Assembly: GCF_009730915.1 (NCBI RefSeq)
Contig: NC_052481.1
Location: 930,001 to 994,000, forward strand
Length of the DNA stretch: 64,000 nt
Direction: 5' to 3'
Source: Dioscorea cayenensis subsp. rotundata
Taxonomy: Eukaryota; Streptophyta; Magnoliopsida; Dioscoreales; Dioscoreaceae
Positions within the stretch are counted from its first letter, which is position 1, and the number at the start of each line of letters is the position of its first letter. The position numbers and the translations under genes are program-made. Below are positions 9,870-22,230 of this stretch, piece after piece. The notes beneath the pieces were generated by a model. The model was not told where the DNA came from and did not search any database. It saw nothing but the letters and a program-made list of their open reading frames with translations.

Positions 9870-11915
9870 CTTTTTAAGTTGATCACTGTGCCCATTCATA
9901 GTGTGTGTCACCTTGATCCCCTACTGCAGACGTTGGATAATTTTTCTTCAACTCGGATCTTCCTTCCATCGCATCTGAATTTTCTCCCCATAATATCGAT
10001 TTCACTTTGAAGAGAGCGCTAAAGCTGGGTCTTCCGGGACGATGCATCGACCCACTATGTTTTCTTTTCCTTTCTTGTAGATAATTTCAAAGTCATATCC
10101 CATGAGCTTGGCCAACCATTTTTGCTTTGCATAGGGGTAGAGATTCTTTCTTTGGATGAGGAATTTGAGACTTTGGTGGTCCGTTTTAATTTTTGAAATG
10201 CCTTCCTAAAAGATATGGTCTCCATTTTTTTGCAAAGCTAGCACTATGGCCAACATCTCCTTCTCATAGATGGAAAGGGATCTATGTTTTTTTACGCGAG
10301 TGCCTTTGCTCAAATAAGCAATAGGATTGCCTTGCTGCATGAGAACAGCACCTATCCCTTCATCACAAGCATCAGTTTCCACCACAAATTCTTCCTTGAA
10401 ATTGGGTAAGACTAGTAAAGGTTTGGTTGTCATTATACTCTTGAGTTTCTTGAAAGCTGCCGTGCTGCTCTCATTCCAGCTGAAGCTGTTCTTCTTCAGT
10501 AATTCAGTTAGAGGTCTTGATAGTATGCCATACCCCTTGATAAACCTTCTATAGTAGCCTGTCAACCCCAGGAATCCCCTCAGCTCCTTGATGTTCCTGG
10601 GAATGGGCCAATTATCAATAGCTTCTATCTTGGCTGTATCCATCTCTACACCTTGCCTAGTAATTACATGACCCAAATAATCAATCTTGGTGGCAGCAAA
10701 TGTGCATTTACTCCTCTTGGCAAAGAGTTGGTTGTTCCTGAGAGTTTCCAGTACTGTTTTCAGATGCTGCAGATGATTTTCCCAGCTGTTACTGTATACC
10801 AAGATGTCATCAAAAAACACTAACACAAATTTCCTCAAAAATTCTCTGAAGACCTTGTTCATGAGACTCTGAAAGGTCGATGGAGCATTAGTAAGTCCAA
10901 AGGGCATCACTAAAAATTCATAATGACCCTCATGTGTGCGGAATGCTGTCTTGGTAATGTCTTTCTCTTCCATTCTGATTTGGTGATAACCTGACCTAAG
11001 GTCCAATTTAGAGAAATATTCAGCACCATGTAGTTCATCCAAAAGCTCTTCGATGAGGGGTATAGGAAATTTGTCCTTGATGGTCTTCTCATTAATGGCC
11101 CGGTAGTCGATGCAAAGTCTCCAACTGTTGTCTTTCTTTCTGACTAACACAATGGGTGCTGAGAAAGGGCTTGAGCTGGGTCTAATAATTCCCTTGTTCA
11201 GCATTTCCTTGACCATCTCTTCAATGATATTTTTCTGGAAAGCTGGGTACCTGTAGGGCCTGACACTGATAGGATCAGTCCCTTCCTTCAAGGTGATCTT
11301 ATGATCATGGCATCTCACTGGAGGTAGCTGCTCAACTTCTCTAAAAACATCCTCATAAGATCGCAACAATTGATCCAACTGAGTCTGATTACTTGAAAGT
11401 AATTGTGTCTGCCCTTGATTGGACCCTTCCTTCTCACCCTGATCTGCCTGAATCATGACTAGGGAGCACAGTTTCGCATGGCATAATTCAGAGGGAAGAC
11501 GTAGGGATTTTACCAGTGACTTGCATTGCATCATACGCATCCAGGGTTGAGGAGATCCTCTTAGGACCACCTTCTTATGGTTCACCTTGAACTCCATCCT
11601 TAGTTCATTTTGAAATTCCACGAGTATAGATCCTAATAAGATCAGCCACTGAATTCCCAGCACTACCTGACAACCCTCCAGTGGTAGTATCATGAAATCT
11701 GATGTGAACTCCACCCTTGCATTCTCCATCTCAGCTCGAACATATTTGATCACATTTAATCTTCTCCCCATTTGCCACCACCACGATCATGGGAGAGTGA
11801 TCGATCGTCTCACATCCCAGTTGTTGGTCGTGAGTCGGTCAATGAAGTTGTGTGTGCTCCGGAATCAATTAAGATGTGCACCTTTTGCCCATTTCTTGAT
11901 CCAGCGACTCTCATT
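9870..11915 (-). pseudogene. gypsy protease, reverse transcriptase and RNase H
   Basis: The longest open frame (11771-10206, 521 codons) holds the reverse transcriptase. It shows YRAINEKTIKDKFPIP, SKLDLRSGYHQI, VMPFGLTNAPSTFQ and the catalytic FFDD in VLVFFDDILVYS. RNase H begins within it (FVVETDACDEGIGAVL, where D is catalytic) and continues in another frame below 10206. The protease active site VHILIDSG lies upstream at about 11890-11860, in a different frame from the reverse transcriptase. The enzyme would copy element RNA in virus-like particles. RT itself is intact, but the polyprotein is broken. Confidence 0.9.
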
Positions 11916-11989
11916 GTGTTATAATACGCTAGAGTACATGACACTTTGATAAGGCCTTCATAGAAATGATAGTCGATGTCTCTTCATTT

Positions 11990-13080
11990 GGATTCGATAT
12001 CCTCTTCGGGTTCCTTGATTTCCATTTCTTCATCCTCTTCAACTTCCTCATCTCCTATTACTTCAAAAGTCTGTATAATTTCTTCATTTTACAAGTATGG
12101 CCTGTCGTGTATTTCTCATCACACCAGTAACACAACCCCTTCCTCCTCTTCTCCTCTAGTTCCCCACTAGACATCTTCTTGAATGGCCTGAATCCCGAGC
12201 TCTTGGAGTTCCTGTTAATATTTTTCTCTTGAAGTGGACTCGATCGGCTTCTTGGAATTGGACAACAAGGGTACATTTCCTATTCTTGCCACCGACTTCC
12301 CTCTTCTCGAGCATTCTCTATCATCTGCTTCTTGTATCTTCGCCAGACTGATAGCTTCTTGTAGGTTTGCAGGTCTGAGCAATTTGATAGTATCCTTGAT
12401 TTCCCCCTTGAGTCCACCCATGAACAAGCTCAAGATGTGGCCATCCCGAGATTTCAATTACATTAGAAGTTCTTGAACTTGATCAAGTAGGCGTGGGATG
12501 ACCCCACTTGCCTCAGGTCCTTCAATTCCTCCATAGGGTCGTAGTGCAACTCATTACCAAACCTTGTATTTAGCTGAGTTACATAATCTTCCCAAGCGGG
12601 AGGGTTCTCTACCCCTCTGCTCCTCAGTAACCCACGATGCCACGCTGCGGTCGGCTCCCTCAAGTGTAAGGAAGCTATTTTTAACCTTGATACCATCCCG
12701 GAGTTTCATCAAACTCGAAGAATTGCTTGCATTTGAGCGACCCGATCATAGATGTGATCACCATTGAATCCGGGAAATTCTAGCTTTGTTAACTTGGGCA
12801 CGATGGATTTGAGATCGACGACTCTTTCTCGATCTGACGAGGACCTACAACGACCTTGGACACGAGTTCACTCCCCGAGTTGTAGGTTCGATGAATAGGG
12901 TCCGTAACCCATTGATATCTCTGTCTTGCTTCTCCCTCATTTCTTGCATATCCTTGTCATGTTTCTCTGCTTGCTTCTCCACCGTCTCCCTTACTAGGCC
13001 CTTCAAACTTTCTTCCAGTTTCTTCAACTCTTGATTCCTGGTCTCCATCAAGATTTCTGGACAAAGCCTTCTCCTTGTCA
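11990..13080 (-). pseudogene. gypsy gag
   Basis: The N-terminal part (about 13060-12890) is a charged coiled-coil-like stretch rich in E, K and Q. A capsid-like region follows at 12696-12463 (AAWHRGLLRSRG, WEDYVTQLNTRFG, DPMEELKDLRQ) and 12457-12300 (LSLFMGGLKGEIKD, AISLAKIQEADD). The nucleocapsid zinc knuckle CYWCDEKYTTGHTCK lies at about 12150-12100. At least three frame changes break the gene. Confidence 0.82.
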
Positions 13081-13088
13081 GTGACCTT

Positions 13089-13103
13089 GCCTCTACGATA
13101 CCA
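13089..13103 (-). other. Primer-binding site of the gypsy element
   Basis: On the minus strand TGGTATCGTAGAGGC lies five bases inside the 5' LTR. It resembles the usual TGGTATCAGAGC complement of the initiator methionine tRNA 3' end, with a small insertion and changes. Confidence 0.7.
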
Positions 13104-13108
13104 ATTGA

Positions 13109-13813
13109 TGCGGATCTCACCCAGTGAAAAACACAACTGCAAAGATTCTCAAGGAACAAATACAGTGCTGACACTAGACTTGATTAAAAGCAACTTTGAA
13201 CCTCAAGATTCAATTACAACAGACACTCACACCACCACATTAAGAACTCAAGCTTAAAAGTACAGATAAAAGAGAGATCAGAGGCTAGATGCCCGGAGAT
13301 CTCCAAAACACCTCTCTCACACAAGGAGGAAGATGAACAGGAAAAGAAAGAATCCAAGAGTTTCAATAATGTCTCCATTTCCCAGATTGAGCTGTATAAG
13401 TTCAGAAATCAATTGAGAGGGACCCTGGCATGCGCTCACGAGTGGCGAGCTTTTGAATTAAATCTTACGGCAGAATGACGAAAGAACCCTTACCTCTCCG
13501 AGTGTACCCAACTTACGATCGGAGGGCACTTAATGTAATTTCACATCTCACCCTTTTTTTCCCACCATTCGGATTAACTAAAAAGACAACACCACCCTTA
13601 CCCCTCGATCAAACAACGATGTAACGGTCGAGGGTAACTAATGTAATTTCACTCTTTTTGAATCCCTACTTTTTACCAAAATGCCCTTCCTTGCTTGAGT
13701 AACCACCTTAACTGTCGAGGGTTATCTGATGACATTTCTCCAATACTCTAGCTTCCCAATCTCAGCCATTCTTACCCTTTCATTGTTGCAGCAATTTGAG
13801 TTATCCTGCAACA
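13109..13813 (-). repeat. 5' LTR of the gypsy element
   Basis: It pairs with 7804-8512. On the minus strand it starts TGTTGCAGGATAACTC and ends GAGATCCGCA, next to the primer-binding site. It has TG...CA ends as expected for an LTR. Confidence 0.9.
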
Positions 13814-16250
13814 GTTTCGGATTAGGGGATTAGTATCTTATTGTGGCTAGGGTTTGGTTTGGATAAATCACCTAGCTGGTGAATTGTTGATTATTAGGAA
13901 GGAAAAAGTTAATTTTTTGACCTTGATGATTTTTGGGTTTTAAGCAAAGTTTTTTTCAAACCTTGAATTTAAAATTATTTTTTTTCTTTGTTTTCCGAGA
14001 AAAAAGTAGGTACTTATCAATTGAAAGAAACATCAACGCATATGCCTTTTTATCCTTTTTTTCAATTTTTTTGAAAAAAATTATTTCTTTCTCTGTTTTT
14101 CTCTTTTGATGTTTAATGCTTTATACTATGGTGTATTTTTATTTTTTTTTAGAGCTTTGTGTGTCAATTCTAGAAAGATAAAGCTTACTTATTTGCCTCA
14201 AATGTGAATTTTTCATTTGTTGTGAATGTAGGGATTTTCTTGCTGAGGTTGTGCTAGAAGGTATGGGATGCTATTAAGATCAAGACAGAGTTGCTAAAAG
14301 AGCTGAAGATATTGCAGTCATTTTGGTGATTGTGTTTTGAAACCTCATCATCTTTGGTAATTGATTTTTTTCTTTCCATAGGTTTTTGTGTAAATCTTTT
14401 GTTATTATGGCTGGTTATTATAATTTTTGTTTTTCCTTAAGTTATTTAATTGAGAACAGTCATATTAATTGTCCTTGGATTCCCAATACTTTTTCCCTAC
14501 CAAATTCTTCAATAAATCAAACACATTAATGCAGTCATGTAGGTCCTCCTTCTTTGTGGTTTCATTTCATTGTGTCGTTCTACCTCTATTTATATGTCAA
14601 ACAGGTACATTTGTTAGAGTCGTATGTGAATAAGATGCATGATTTTATTATATTTAGACACAGAGATAGCAGGGAATGTCATGGATGGTAGTTTGTCTTT
14701 CTTTATATTTATATATATAGGATAGTATTAGTAGTGAGTCAGTTCTGTCTAGTGTTACTGTTTTTCTTTGATATTGTTTTTTTATGTTGTTTCTTGGAAG
14801 GAGTACTGCTTGGAAGTAATGCATTCTTTGAGTTATATATAGTACCATACCACCCAACAATGAAGCATTGAAATGTTTATTCATTGAGTTTTCAGTTTTC
14901 TTTCTTCCTACCTACCTTGATTTTTAATTTCTCTTTACTGTAATTAACCCACTGTACTTGAATCATATTAAGATGATTAGAAGATATATAATATATATCT
15001 TGAGGGGAAAAATAGATATCATGCTTTTGTTGTTATTTGTGTTCTCAATGTTATTATTAATCAATTAATTGGTTGATTGAAACTTATTTCATTCCAATCT
15101 CAGCTGTTTCATGGTTTCCTTGATTTTCACATTTGTGCACTTCTTATATATCTATAAATAACTGTGTTGCATTTATTGAATTTCTGAAACTTAATTAATT
15201 ATAAAACGCATTCTATTGTACCATAGCACATATATTATGACAATGCCCAACAATTAATTTGCTTCTGTTGGTGTACTAATAGTTAGTTATATACAAGAAC
15301 TACACTTATTGATCATGGATTGGCTTTGAATTAACTCGCAACTCAAATGAACAAAGTACATGTATTGCAATTACTTGATAATCACTTGTTAATTAAAACA
15401 TTTTGTTTAGCATATATCAAACCTAATTATCAAGTGAAGGTTTCACAACCTCAATCTTGTTAATTAAGTTGGAGCCCAATTAATTAGTCTCTGTTCTAAA
15501 TGTAGACTAATAATCAATTAATAAAAATTTTATATCAAAATAAGGACATTCATGTTTTTTCTAAGCAACATTTAAATGAACATTGATTTAAACATATTTG
15601 ATCAATATATAAAAAAAAAAAACCTTGACCATCCAACCAAACCTAATTCCTAACGCTTGACTTGGCGCTTAAAACTGTTATATATTTTTACTCTTACTAA
15701 TTTCAAATAACAAGATTTCAAACCAACATTATGTCTATCTATACTACAGTGATATCTATCATACCAACAAAGCACATGGATTTTCCCCTTGATCTATGGA
15801 AGCATATGAATGAATGGGCAACAAGTGGTGTCCCACACTTGTCTTCAAAACCATATGCATCTAAGCCACACATTCCACTTCATCCATTCTCCTTAATTTT
15901 CAAACGCTTTTGAAGTCTATCTACCTATCTTTGTATAGATAGCTACCAATCTTCCTTAAATTAAAGTGGAGCTCCTCATGTACACTTTCTACCTCTCCTT
16001 TGTTCCTTTTTTCCTCCTTTAAACCAATGAAACCTCAAAGCATGTACGTAGGATTGTTAGTGAAGTCAATGAAAAAAATCCTTCATGCCACTTCTCTATC
16101 TTTCTTTTATCATTAATTTATCAAGTTGTATTAATTAGATGAGCTCAATCCAACCTAACAGTGGAATTACCATCTTTAATACGCCTTTTTGACACATGTT
16201 TAGGAGACTTGATGACACTTAATGAAAAAAATAACAAGAAAACTATATAC

Positions 16251-16283
<33 letters not shown>

Positions 16284-19200
16284 TACTCATATTGATGTTT
16301 ATTTAATTTGTGAAACTTTTGGTGGATGTTATTGATTGTGAATGGAAAGGATGCCTTACCGACACTCAAAGAATGGCTTACCTTTTTCTTCATATTTAAA
16401 GGATAACCTTATGATTTTTCTATGTTGTCATATTGAGCACTGAGAGTTCTACTTTTATATTATGGAATTGTTTGGGACAGGACGATGTGGCTGCCATAGT
16501 TGATGGTAACAAAGATTACAAAGACAAAGATTGGTGACCTGTTTCATCTTAACAGCTCTTCTTGGAGTAAAAATGGATTTTTAAAATTTGATGCAATGCT
16601 CAATTGGTTGGTGGGGCTTGTATGATATGCCTCCATGTATACCAATATTTATTATAATCTCAGTTTATCTAGGACCATGACTATCAAAATTTAAGTGTTG
16701 TTGCTGGTTTTTTAATTGCATGAAGTTATTCATGATTTTTCATTTAAATAAGTAATCTTGCCTTTATAGCCCTCTTTTGGCCATCTTTGGTACAAGTGTG
16801 TTAATAAGTCATACTAATCATGTATCCCTATTATTTTGTTTTAGTATGTTAAAATCATTTCGTAGAATACACAGCATGGTGTTACTTTGCATGTGAGTAT
16901 AGGTTAGTGTGATGAAAAAGGGGATTGACTGCCAATACCATCTGCATTGGTTTTAGTATTTGTAGTTAATTTTCTTTAAAAACTTTCAGCATGTAGGTAG
17001 TTATTGTCACTGTTAGGGTTGGTTTATAATGATTGAAAAGTCAAGAGAGACATGGTAGATTCCCCTGAAAAGCATTGTCATGTTTACCTTAGTTTAGCGA
17101 GGATTGGAATAAGTTGATCTGCACTCGACCCAGTTTTAAAATGTGTTCTGGTTTTTGGACTAAAATCAAGTTGAATGGTTTGGTCATTGCAATTCCAACA
17201 ATTTTTAAACTTAAATTTTTTAAAAAATAGGATAGTAAAATATTCTTTAAAATGAGATATCTATAGTGATTTAATTTGTATTAATTAAAAAGTCACCATA
17301 TCTGCGTATCACTGAAAAAACTCTTATGTTTTCCATAGTTTCAGCTTGATTTAGAAGAACTGATGTGTTGTACATGGTCCTAAAATGTTCTTTGATTTTA
17401 GGCACAAATCCTAACTGAACTTTTTGACTGTTTTAATTACAACTTCAATTTCCACCCTTTTTTTTTAAAGTTTAAATTGATTGAAAATCTGGGAAAGTTA
17501 AAATTTTGTAAAATAAAAGAATAATAGCTAATTAATATAAGTTTGACTTATCAAGTGCATTGAGTCATTCTACGTTGATTAAGAACTATTCAAAGTAAAT
17601 CAGGCTTTTGTGGGTCTAATTATTGTTTAATCATATTTAATTATGTTTCACACTTTCATAGCTATTGGTACTGCTAAGTAAATGAGTCCCGTTCAAGTTA
17701 GCTAGTCTGGTTTCAAATTGTTTTCGAGCTAAGTTCAACTTGTTTGAGGTTGGCATGATTTAGGATTTAAGTAGCTTACATCAAAAATTGGAATTTGATT
17801 ATATTTGTAGATTATGCTCTAACTAAACATGCAACCGTATCTTAAAAATATATCCAATATATATATTAATAAAAAGAAGATTATTTTGTACATATAGTTT
17901 TACAAGGACATGTATAATAAAAAAACTTAAGGAGTGTATATATACATGTAATAAAATTTCTTCCATGGATATATAGGGATAATGAAATTTGATTAATTAT
18001 ATATAATAATTATTTTTTAAGATTAAATATACTAAACTGCACATGATATTTGTGTGTACATAGCAAGTCCTAGAAATTATAAAGTTCAAAATGTAGATTA
18101 TCACACTGACACACTATATGATAAAGTTATATTGACGTGAAATAAAAAATCATGATATTATGGCCGATTATACATTACATAACTTGTTAATTTATCTCAT
18201 ACCTAATCAATGCAAATTTAAAAAAAATATCATTTTGTTGTACCAAACTTTATGATGTATGGCGCGAAAGGCTTCTTAAAACGCTATTTATATAAATTAT
18301 TATTATTTTTTGTTCAGTTTTTGAATTTTAATAAAAACCTAGCTAGTGAAAATTACTAAACAAAAAAATGGTTTATTTTAAACAATTCTAAATAATAAAT
18401 ACATCAAATTGTCCTGCTTTGAATTTGATTCTCTTTATATGCCATTGATTATGGTTGTTCAATTGTGAATTGGTTGTTGTTCATTTTACTTGTTCTGGGT
18501 GAATCCTTATTAGGCCGAACGTTTTCCGATTATATCTTCTAGTAGTCAAATGCAGTGTATTTATGTTAAATGTTACATTCTTAATTGATCTTGTCGGTGT
18601 TTATGCCCTTGATTACTCGTGATGAACTTAGAAGTTAAACTTTTCTGTTAAATCTTGGTCATGATCACATTTCTTATAATCTCTTGTTTAATTTATCTAT
18701 TTATTTATATGTTACTTTAAATTCTGTGTGATTGAAAAATGAAGTGGCCTTGCTGCATAATGTGAAAGATAAACGGCACTTGGTTAAGTTTTGTAAAAGA
18801 AAAGGATATCTATCCATTAATGTTCCTACATATTTTAATGATATGAATTATGATATGAACCTATAAGATTATTTATTTCTTGAACATGGAAGCAAGAACC
18901 AAGATATGAATGATTTCAAACATATCTATTATTTTTTTGATACTTTTGCAGCAGATGGACATTCCACTCTAAGATTTTTCAAGTTATATTAATAACTCAT
19001 CATGTTATTAGATTGGTATTATGCTCAGAATTCTTGACTTGCTTTCTTTTTCCTACCATTATGAGACCATAATATTTTCTCATGCTGTTTATACTGTAAA
19101 AGTTAATTGCCTATTAGTTGTGGTCTCCTTGAAGGCAAATATTGCTATGAGATTCTATCATTTTCAAATATTTTTCAGAAACTGTAAGTGTGCTCTCATC

Positions 19201-20540
19201 ATAGGTTGCACTTTACTTTATCAAAGTACTTTCTTTCTTTGTTGCAATTAGTAGGTTATTGTAAATTCTTTTATTGTAAATATTACATTATTATTTTGCT
19301 TCTCTTTCTTGAATGAGAAAGAGTTTGCTATGAAGAATTAATGCGGTCCTTTCTTGCTCTGCTCTGACTGTATAAAATTTAGAAATTAAGACTTCTTAGA
19401 TTTGGCTGATAAAATCAGCCATGCATACAAATTTGCTCCATATAGTTTCAAGTGCAGCATTCCTATTGCTGTTTGTGTGTGTGTCTTTAATTTATTTATC
19501 CCTAGAATTCTTCTAGATCCATTAATCCCTTCCACCTGTGATCTTATAATTATAGAAACTTAAAAATCATTCTCATTATCAGATAAAAATCTGGCAGATA
19601 CCCACTTTTTATTTATAAAAATGGCCCTGATTGTGAGAACAATTTGATCTAAATAATAACAACAGTACAAGTATCTATTGGATAATAGCTAACATTAATA
19701 AGTAATCAAGATGCCTGTAAGCTTTCTTAAAAAAACTTATCTGAGTGTGTCCATTCCAACACTAAATAGCACAAAGAACTGTTTCAATTAATATTCAGCA
19801 ATTCAACAGAAAAACAATTAAGCACTTTAGTGTTGAATTTCTCTAAGTAGAAGCTTTATATTCCTTTTATAGTAACCAACACTAATTCCTATATCATTTA
19901 TGAAAATATTGTCTCTGTTCACAACAATATCCATTTAACAAAAGTTGGTTCGAAAAGATATACAAAACAATAATCATAAAATCAACAATAAATAAAAAAA
20001 TAACCTTAAATAGAGGAATTGCTCAAAAGGTCCAAACAACTTGATCATTGGGCCAAAAAAAACTTTTGATTTTTTCAAATCCCTTAGAAGTCTCTTTTTT
20101 TCTCAGAATTACTTTTAAGTCTAATACCTAGATAACCTCAGTTTTACTATTCTTACATTACGTTCAATTTTTAGTTTTGTTCTTTAGTTTTCGTACTTCG
20201 AATTTACTATTCTTAGATTACTTTCAGTTCTTAGTTTTTATTTTTATTTTTTGGTGTATCCACTTATTATTTGGCGAATCTATTCAAATTTGTGTGTTGT
20301 CGAACAGAATTCGAACTTTCAAAGGTGATAGGAGAGATGAAATGGAATTGATTGTAAAAACTAAAAAGAAGGGACGGTAGAGGATAATATTTTGTCAAGA
20401 GGATTTATTAGAATAAACTAAAAGTTTCAGGGACCAATAAGTAATTTTTCCTAAATTAAAACATAGCCAACCTTCTTGTGACAATGCAATAGGAAGTGTT
20501 AAGTCGAACTATGATGTAATTTATAAGATTCTAATTAATT
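13814..20540. other. Long AT-rich stretch without recognised genes
   Basis: I see no protein-coding exon, RNA gene or complete transposon that I can support. Runs of T, TA repeats (around 16253-16281) and short frames without family resemblance fill it. 13820-14400 continues the style of the leader-like sequence broken by the gypsy insertion and may be intron or untranslated sequence of an unidentified transcript. Old decayed transposons are possible but I cannot name them. Confidence 0.4.
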
Positions 20541-20560
20541 TTCTAATATGTTAAGCAGAA

Positions 20561-20800
20561 ATGAATAAGAGTTGGATGCGTAAATCACGATTGAGTCAAG
20601 AATACCTTGATGGAGTCGAAGAATTTCTCAAATTTGCATTTGACAAGTCAAGTCAAGAAGATATGATCGTATGCCCTTGCATAAAGTGTGTGAATATTAA
20701 TTGGCAAACACATCAAATAGTTCTTGAACATCTAGTATGTGATGGAATTCTACAAGGTTATACATGTTAGTTTTTCCATGGAGAGCTGTACCGTCATCTA
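20561..20800 (+). pseudogene. CACTA TNP2-type transposase, N-terminal transposase-associated domain only
   Basis: The frame starts MNKSWMRKSRLSQEYLDGV and contains CPCIKCVNINW and VLEHLVCDGILQGYT. This is the transposase-associated domain (Pfam PF13963 type) that opens TNP2-like CACTA transposases, with its conserved cysteines. A TAG stop replaces the expected tryptophan codon at 20768, just before FFHGE. About 45 further codons can be followed (to HQVDNKGLPSSGEFN at ~20950). The catalytic region is absent. Confidence 0.85.
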
Positions 20801-21895
20801 CCCATAAGATGACAAACACATTTACAGCTCCATCAAAATCCTCACATCCAAACTTCTAGTATAAGACCATATAGCATGGAAGAATTGTTATAGGATGCTT
20901 TTAGCATGCATCAAGTTGATAATAAGGGTTTACCATCTAGTGGTGAATTTAATGTTGGGGTGAATGATGGAGGTGAAATCATTATATTTATTTTATTATA
21001 ATTTTATTTTTTAAGTGAAATCATTTTTACATAATTTTTTTTTTAAATTGCAGAATCAGTTTTCTGGAGATCGGTAATGGTGTTGATGCTTTGGATCTCC
21101 TTTATTTAGCTATGTTTTTTTGTTGTGTTATTTTTATTTGGAGCAAGACAAGAATCACAAACCTAAATATTTAGTAGTTTTGGTTGTTTTTTATTTTTTT
21201 ATTTTGTATCATGGTTGGAATGTCAAACAACAATTGTGTATGATCGTGTACATAAAAAGTTCTATGTGAGTGTTGTAATCTTCAAGAGTAATTTTAGGAG
21301 TATTAGTTGCATTTATTTTTGAAAATGCCACAAAAATAAAATTACAAAATTTTAAAAAATAGTAAAATAAAATTAACATTAACGGCGTTTCTGGGTGAAA
21401 CGTTGGCATACTCCACCAGTAATTAATATGTATGAATTTCATAATTTAGCGGCTCTTCTTTTTTTTAAATGCAACTAATTTAGTGGTATTTTTTTCAAAA
21501 ACACGCCACTAAGTTAATGGATTTCTTAAAAAGTTGCCACTAATTTTTAGTGGCTTTTTGAACAAATGCCATTGTTAAAAATTCCACTAAATTAGTGGTC
21601 ATTTTTTTGTGAAAAAAATAACTATGATTTTTTTGGTGGCGTTTATGATAAAATGTCACGTTGTCTACTTAGTGGTGTTTTTCCAAATAAATGTTGCTAA
21701 GTCAGCGGCGTTTTATAAATAAAATATCTTCAAATTAGTGTCTTATTTATGAATTTTATCATGAGTTAAAGCGGCGTTTTATTTAATAAACACTGCTGCT
21801 GTGGCGGGGTTATATTGAGTAAACATTGTCAACTTATCAATAAGTTGCATATTTTCTAGTTTTTTATGAATGCACTGGTAGGTTTTTTAGCAGTG
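20561..21895 (+). mobile_element. Internally deleted CACTA element, 3' end defined
   Basis: The TNP2 start is followed directly, at about 21052-21090, by sequence matching the end of the TNP1-like gene at 44190-44220 (TTCTGGAGAT...GGTGTTGATG...TTGGAT). All transposase sequence in between is gone. 21370-21895 is a degenerate subterminal repeat region with motifs like GTGGCGTTT and CCACTAA in both orientations. The 3' end is TTTTTTAGCAGTG at 21883-21895, inverted CACTGCTAAAAAA. The 5' terminus was not found. Confidence 0.72.
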
Positions 21896-22049
21896 TCTAT
21901 AAATAACACAAAACCTAGGAAAAAGCCTGGATGTCAAAATCTTGTGTTATTTGTTCACAAAATATGAATAGCAGGCCCAAATATATAAAAATTTAACTTC
22001 ACATATAACAAATACAATAAGTAAATGGTTAAAATATTGAATGTCACCA

Positions 22050-22214
22050 AAGGGCTTGTAGCCTAGCGGTACCCCCGGGTCCTCTCATTGGAGGAGACGT
22101 GAGTTCAATTCCCCCTGACCGCGCTCCCCACTCCCCAAGAGGGTGAGAACGTCGTGCGATTCCCCTGCCTCACAGACGCCTCGAGGGCTCGGGCGCTTGT
22201 CGCCTACCTCAAAA
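22050..22214 (+). mobile_element. tRNA-derived SINE
   Basis: It carries A-box-like TAGCCTAGCGGTACC and B-box-like GAGTTCAATTCC, and ends GGGCGCTTGTCGCCTACCTC. The flanking near-identical direct repeats ATATTGAATGTCACCA (22034-22049) and ATGTTGAATGTCATCA (22215-22230) are the target duplication, with two differences. The 3' end is shared with the SINE at 6697-6875. Confidence 0.8.
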
Positions 22215-22230
22215 ATGTTGAATGTCATCA

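Larger units (their letters stand above)
7804..13813 (-). mobile_element. Full-length decayed Ty3/gypsy chromovirus
   Basis: Two ~705-bp direct repeats (7804-8512 and 13109-13813) bound an internal region with gag, protease, reverse transcriptase, RNase H, integrase and a chromodomain-like relic, all on the minus strand in gypsy order. The primer-binding site resembles initiator-Met tRNA (13089-13103), and a purine-rich tract adjoins the 3' LTR. Many frameshifts and stops break the coding region. Flanks give only a shifted TTTCG as possible 5-bp target duplication. The element lies between host sequence that reads GGTTTTCG on the left and TTTCGGATTAGG on the right. Confidence 0.92.

Noticed and set aside
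12564..12767. Plus-strand frames over 11700-12800 as genes
   Set aside because: They are shadows of the minus-strand gag and protease of the gypsy element.
22050..22130. Functional tRNA gene
   Set aside because: A- and B-box-like motifs are present, but there is no cloverleaf; the flanking duplication and shared tail show a SINE.
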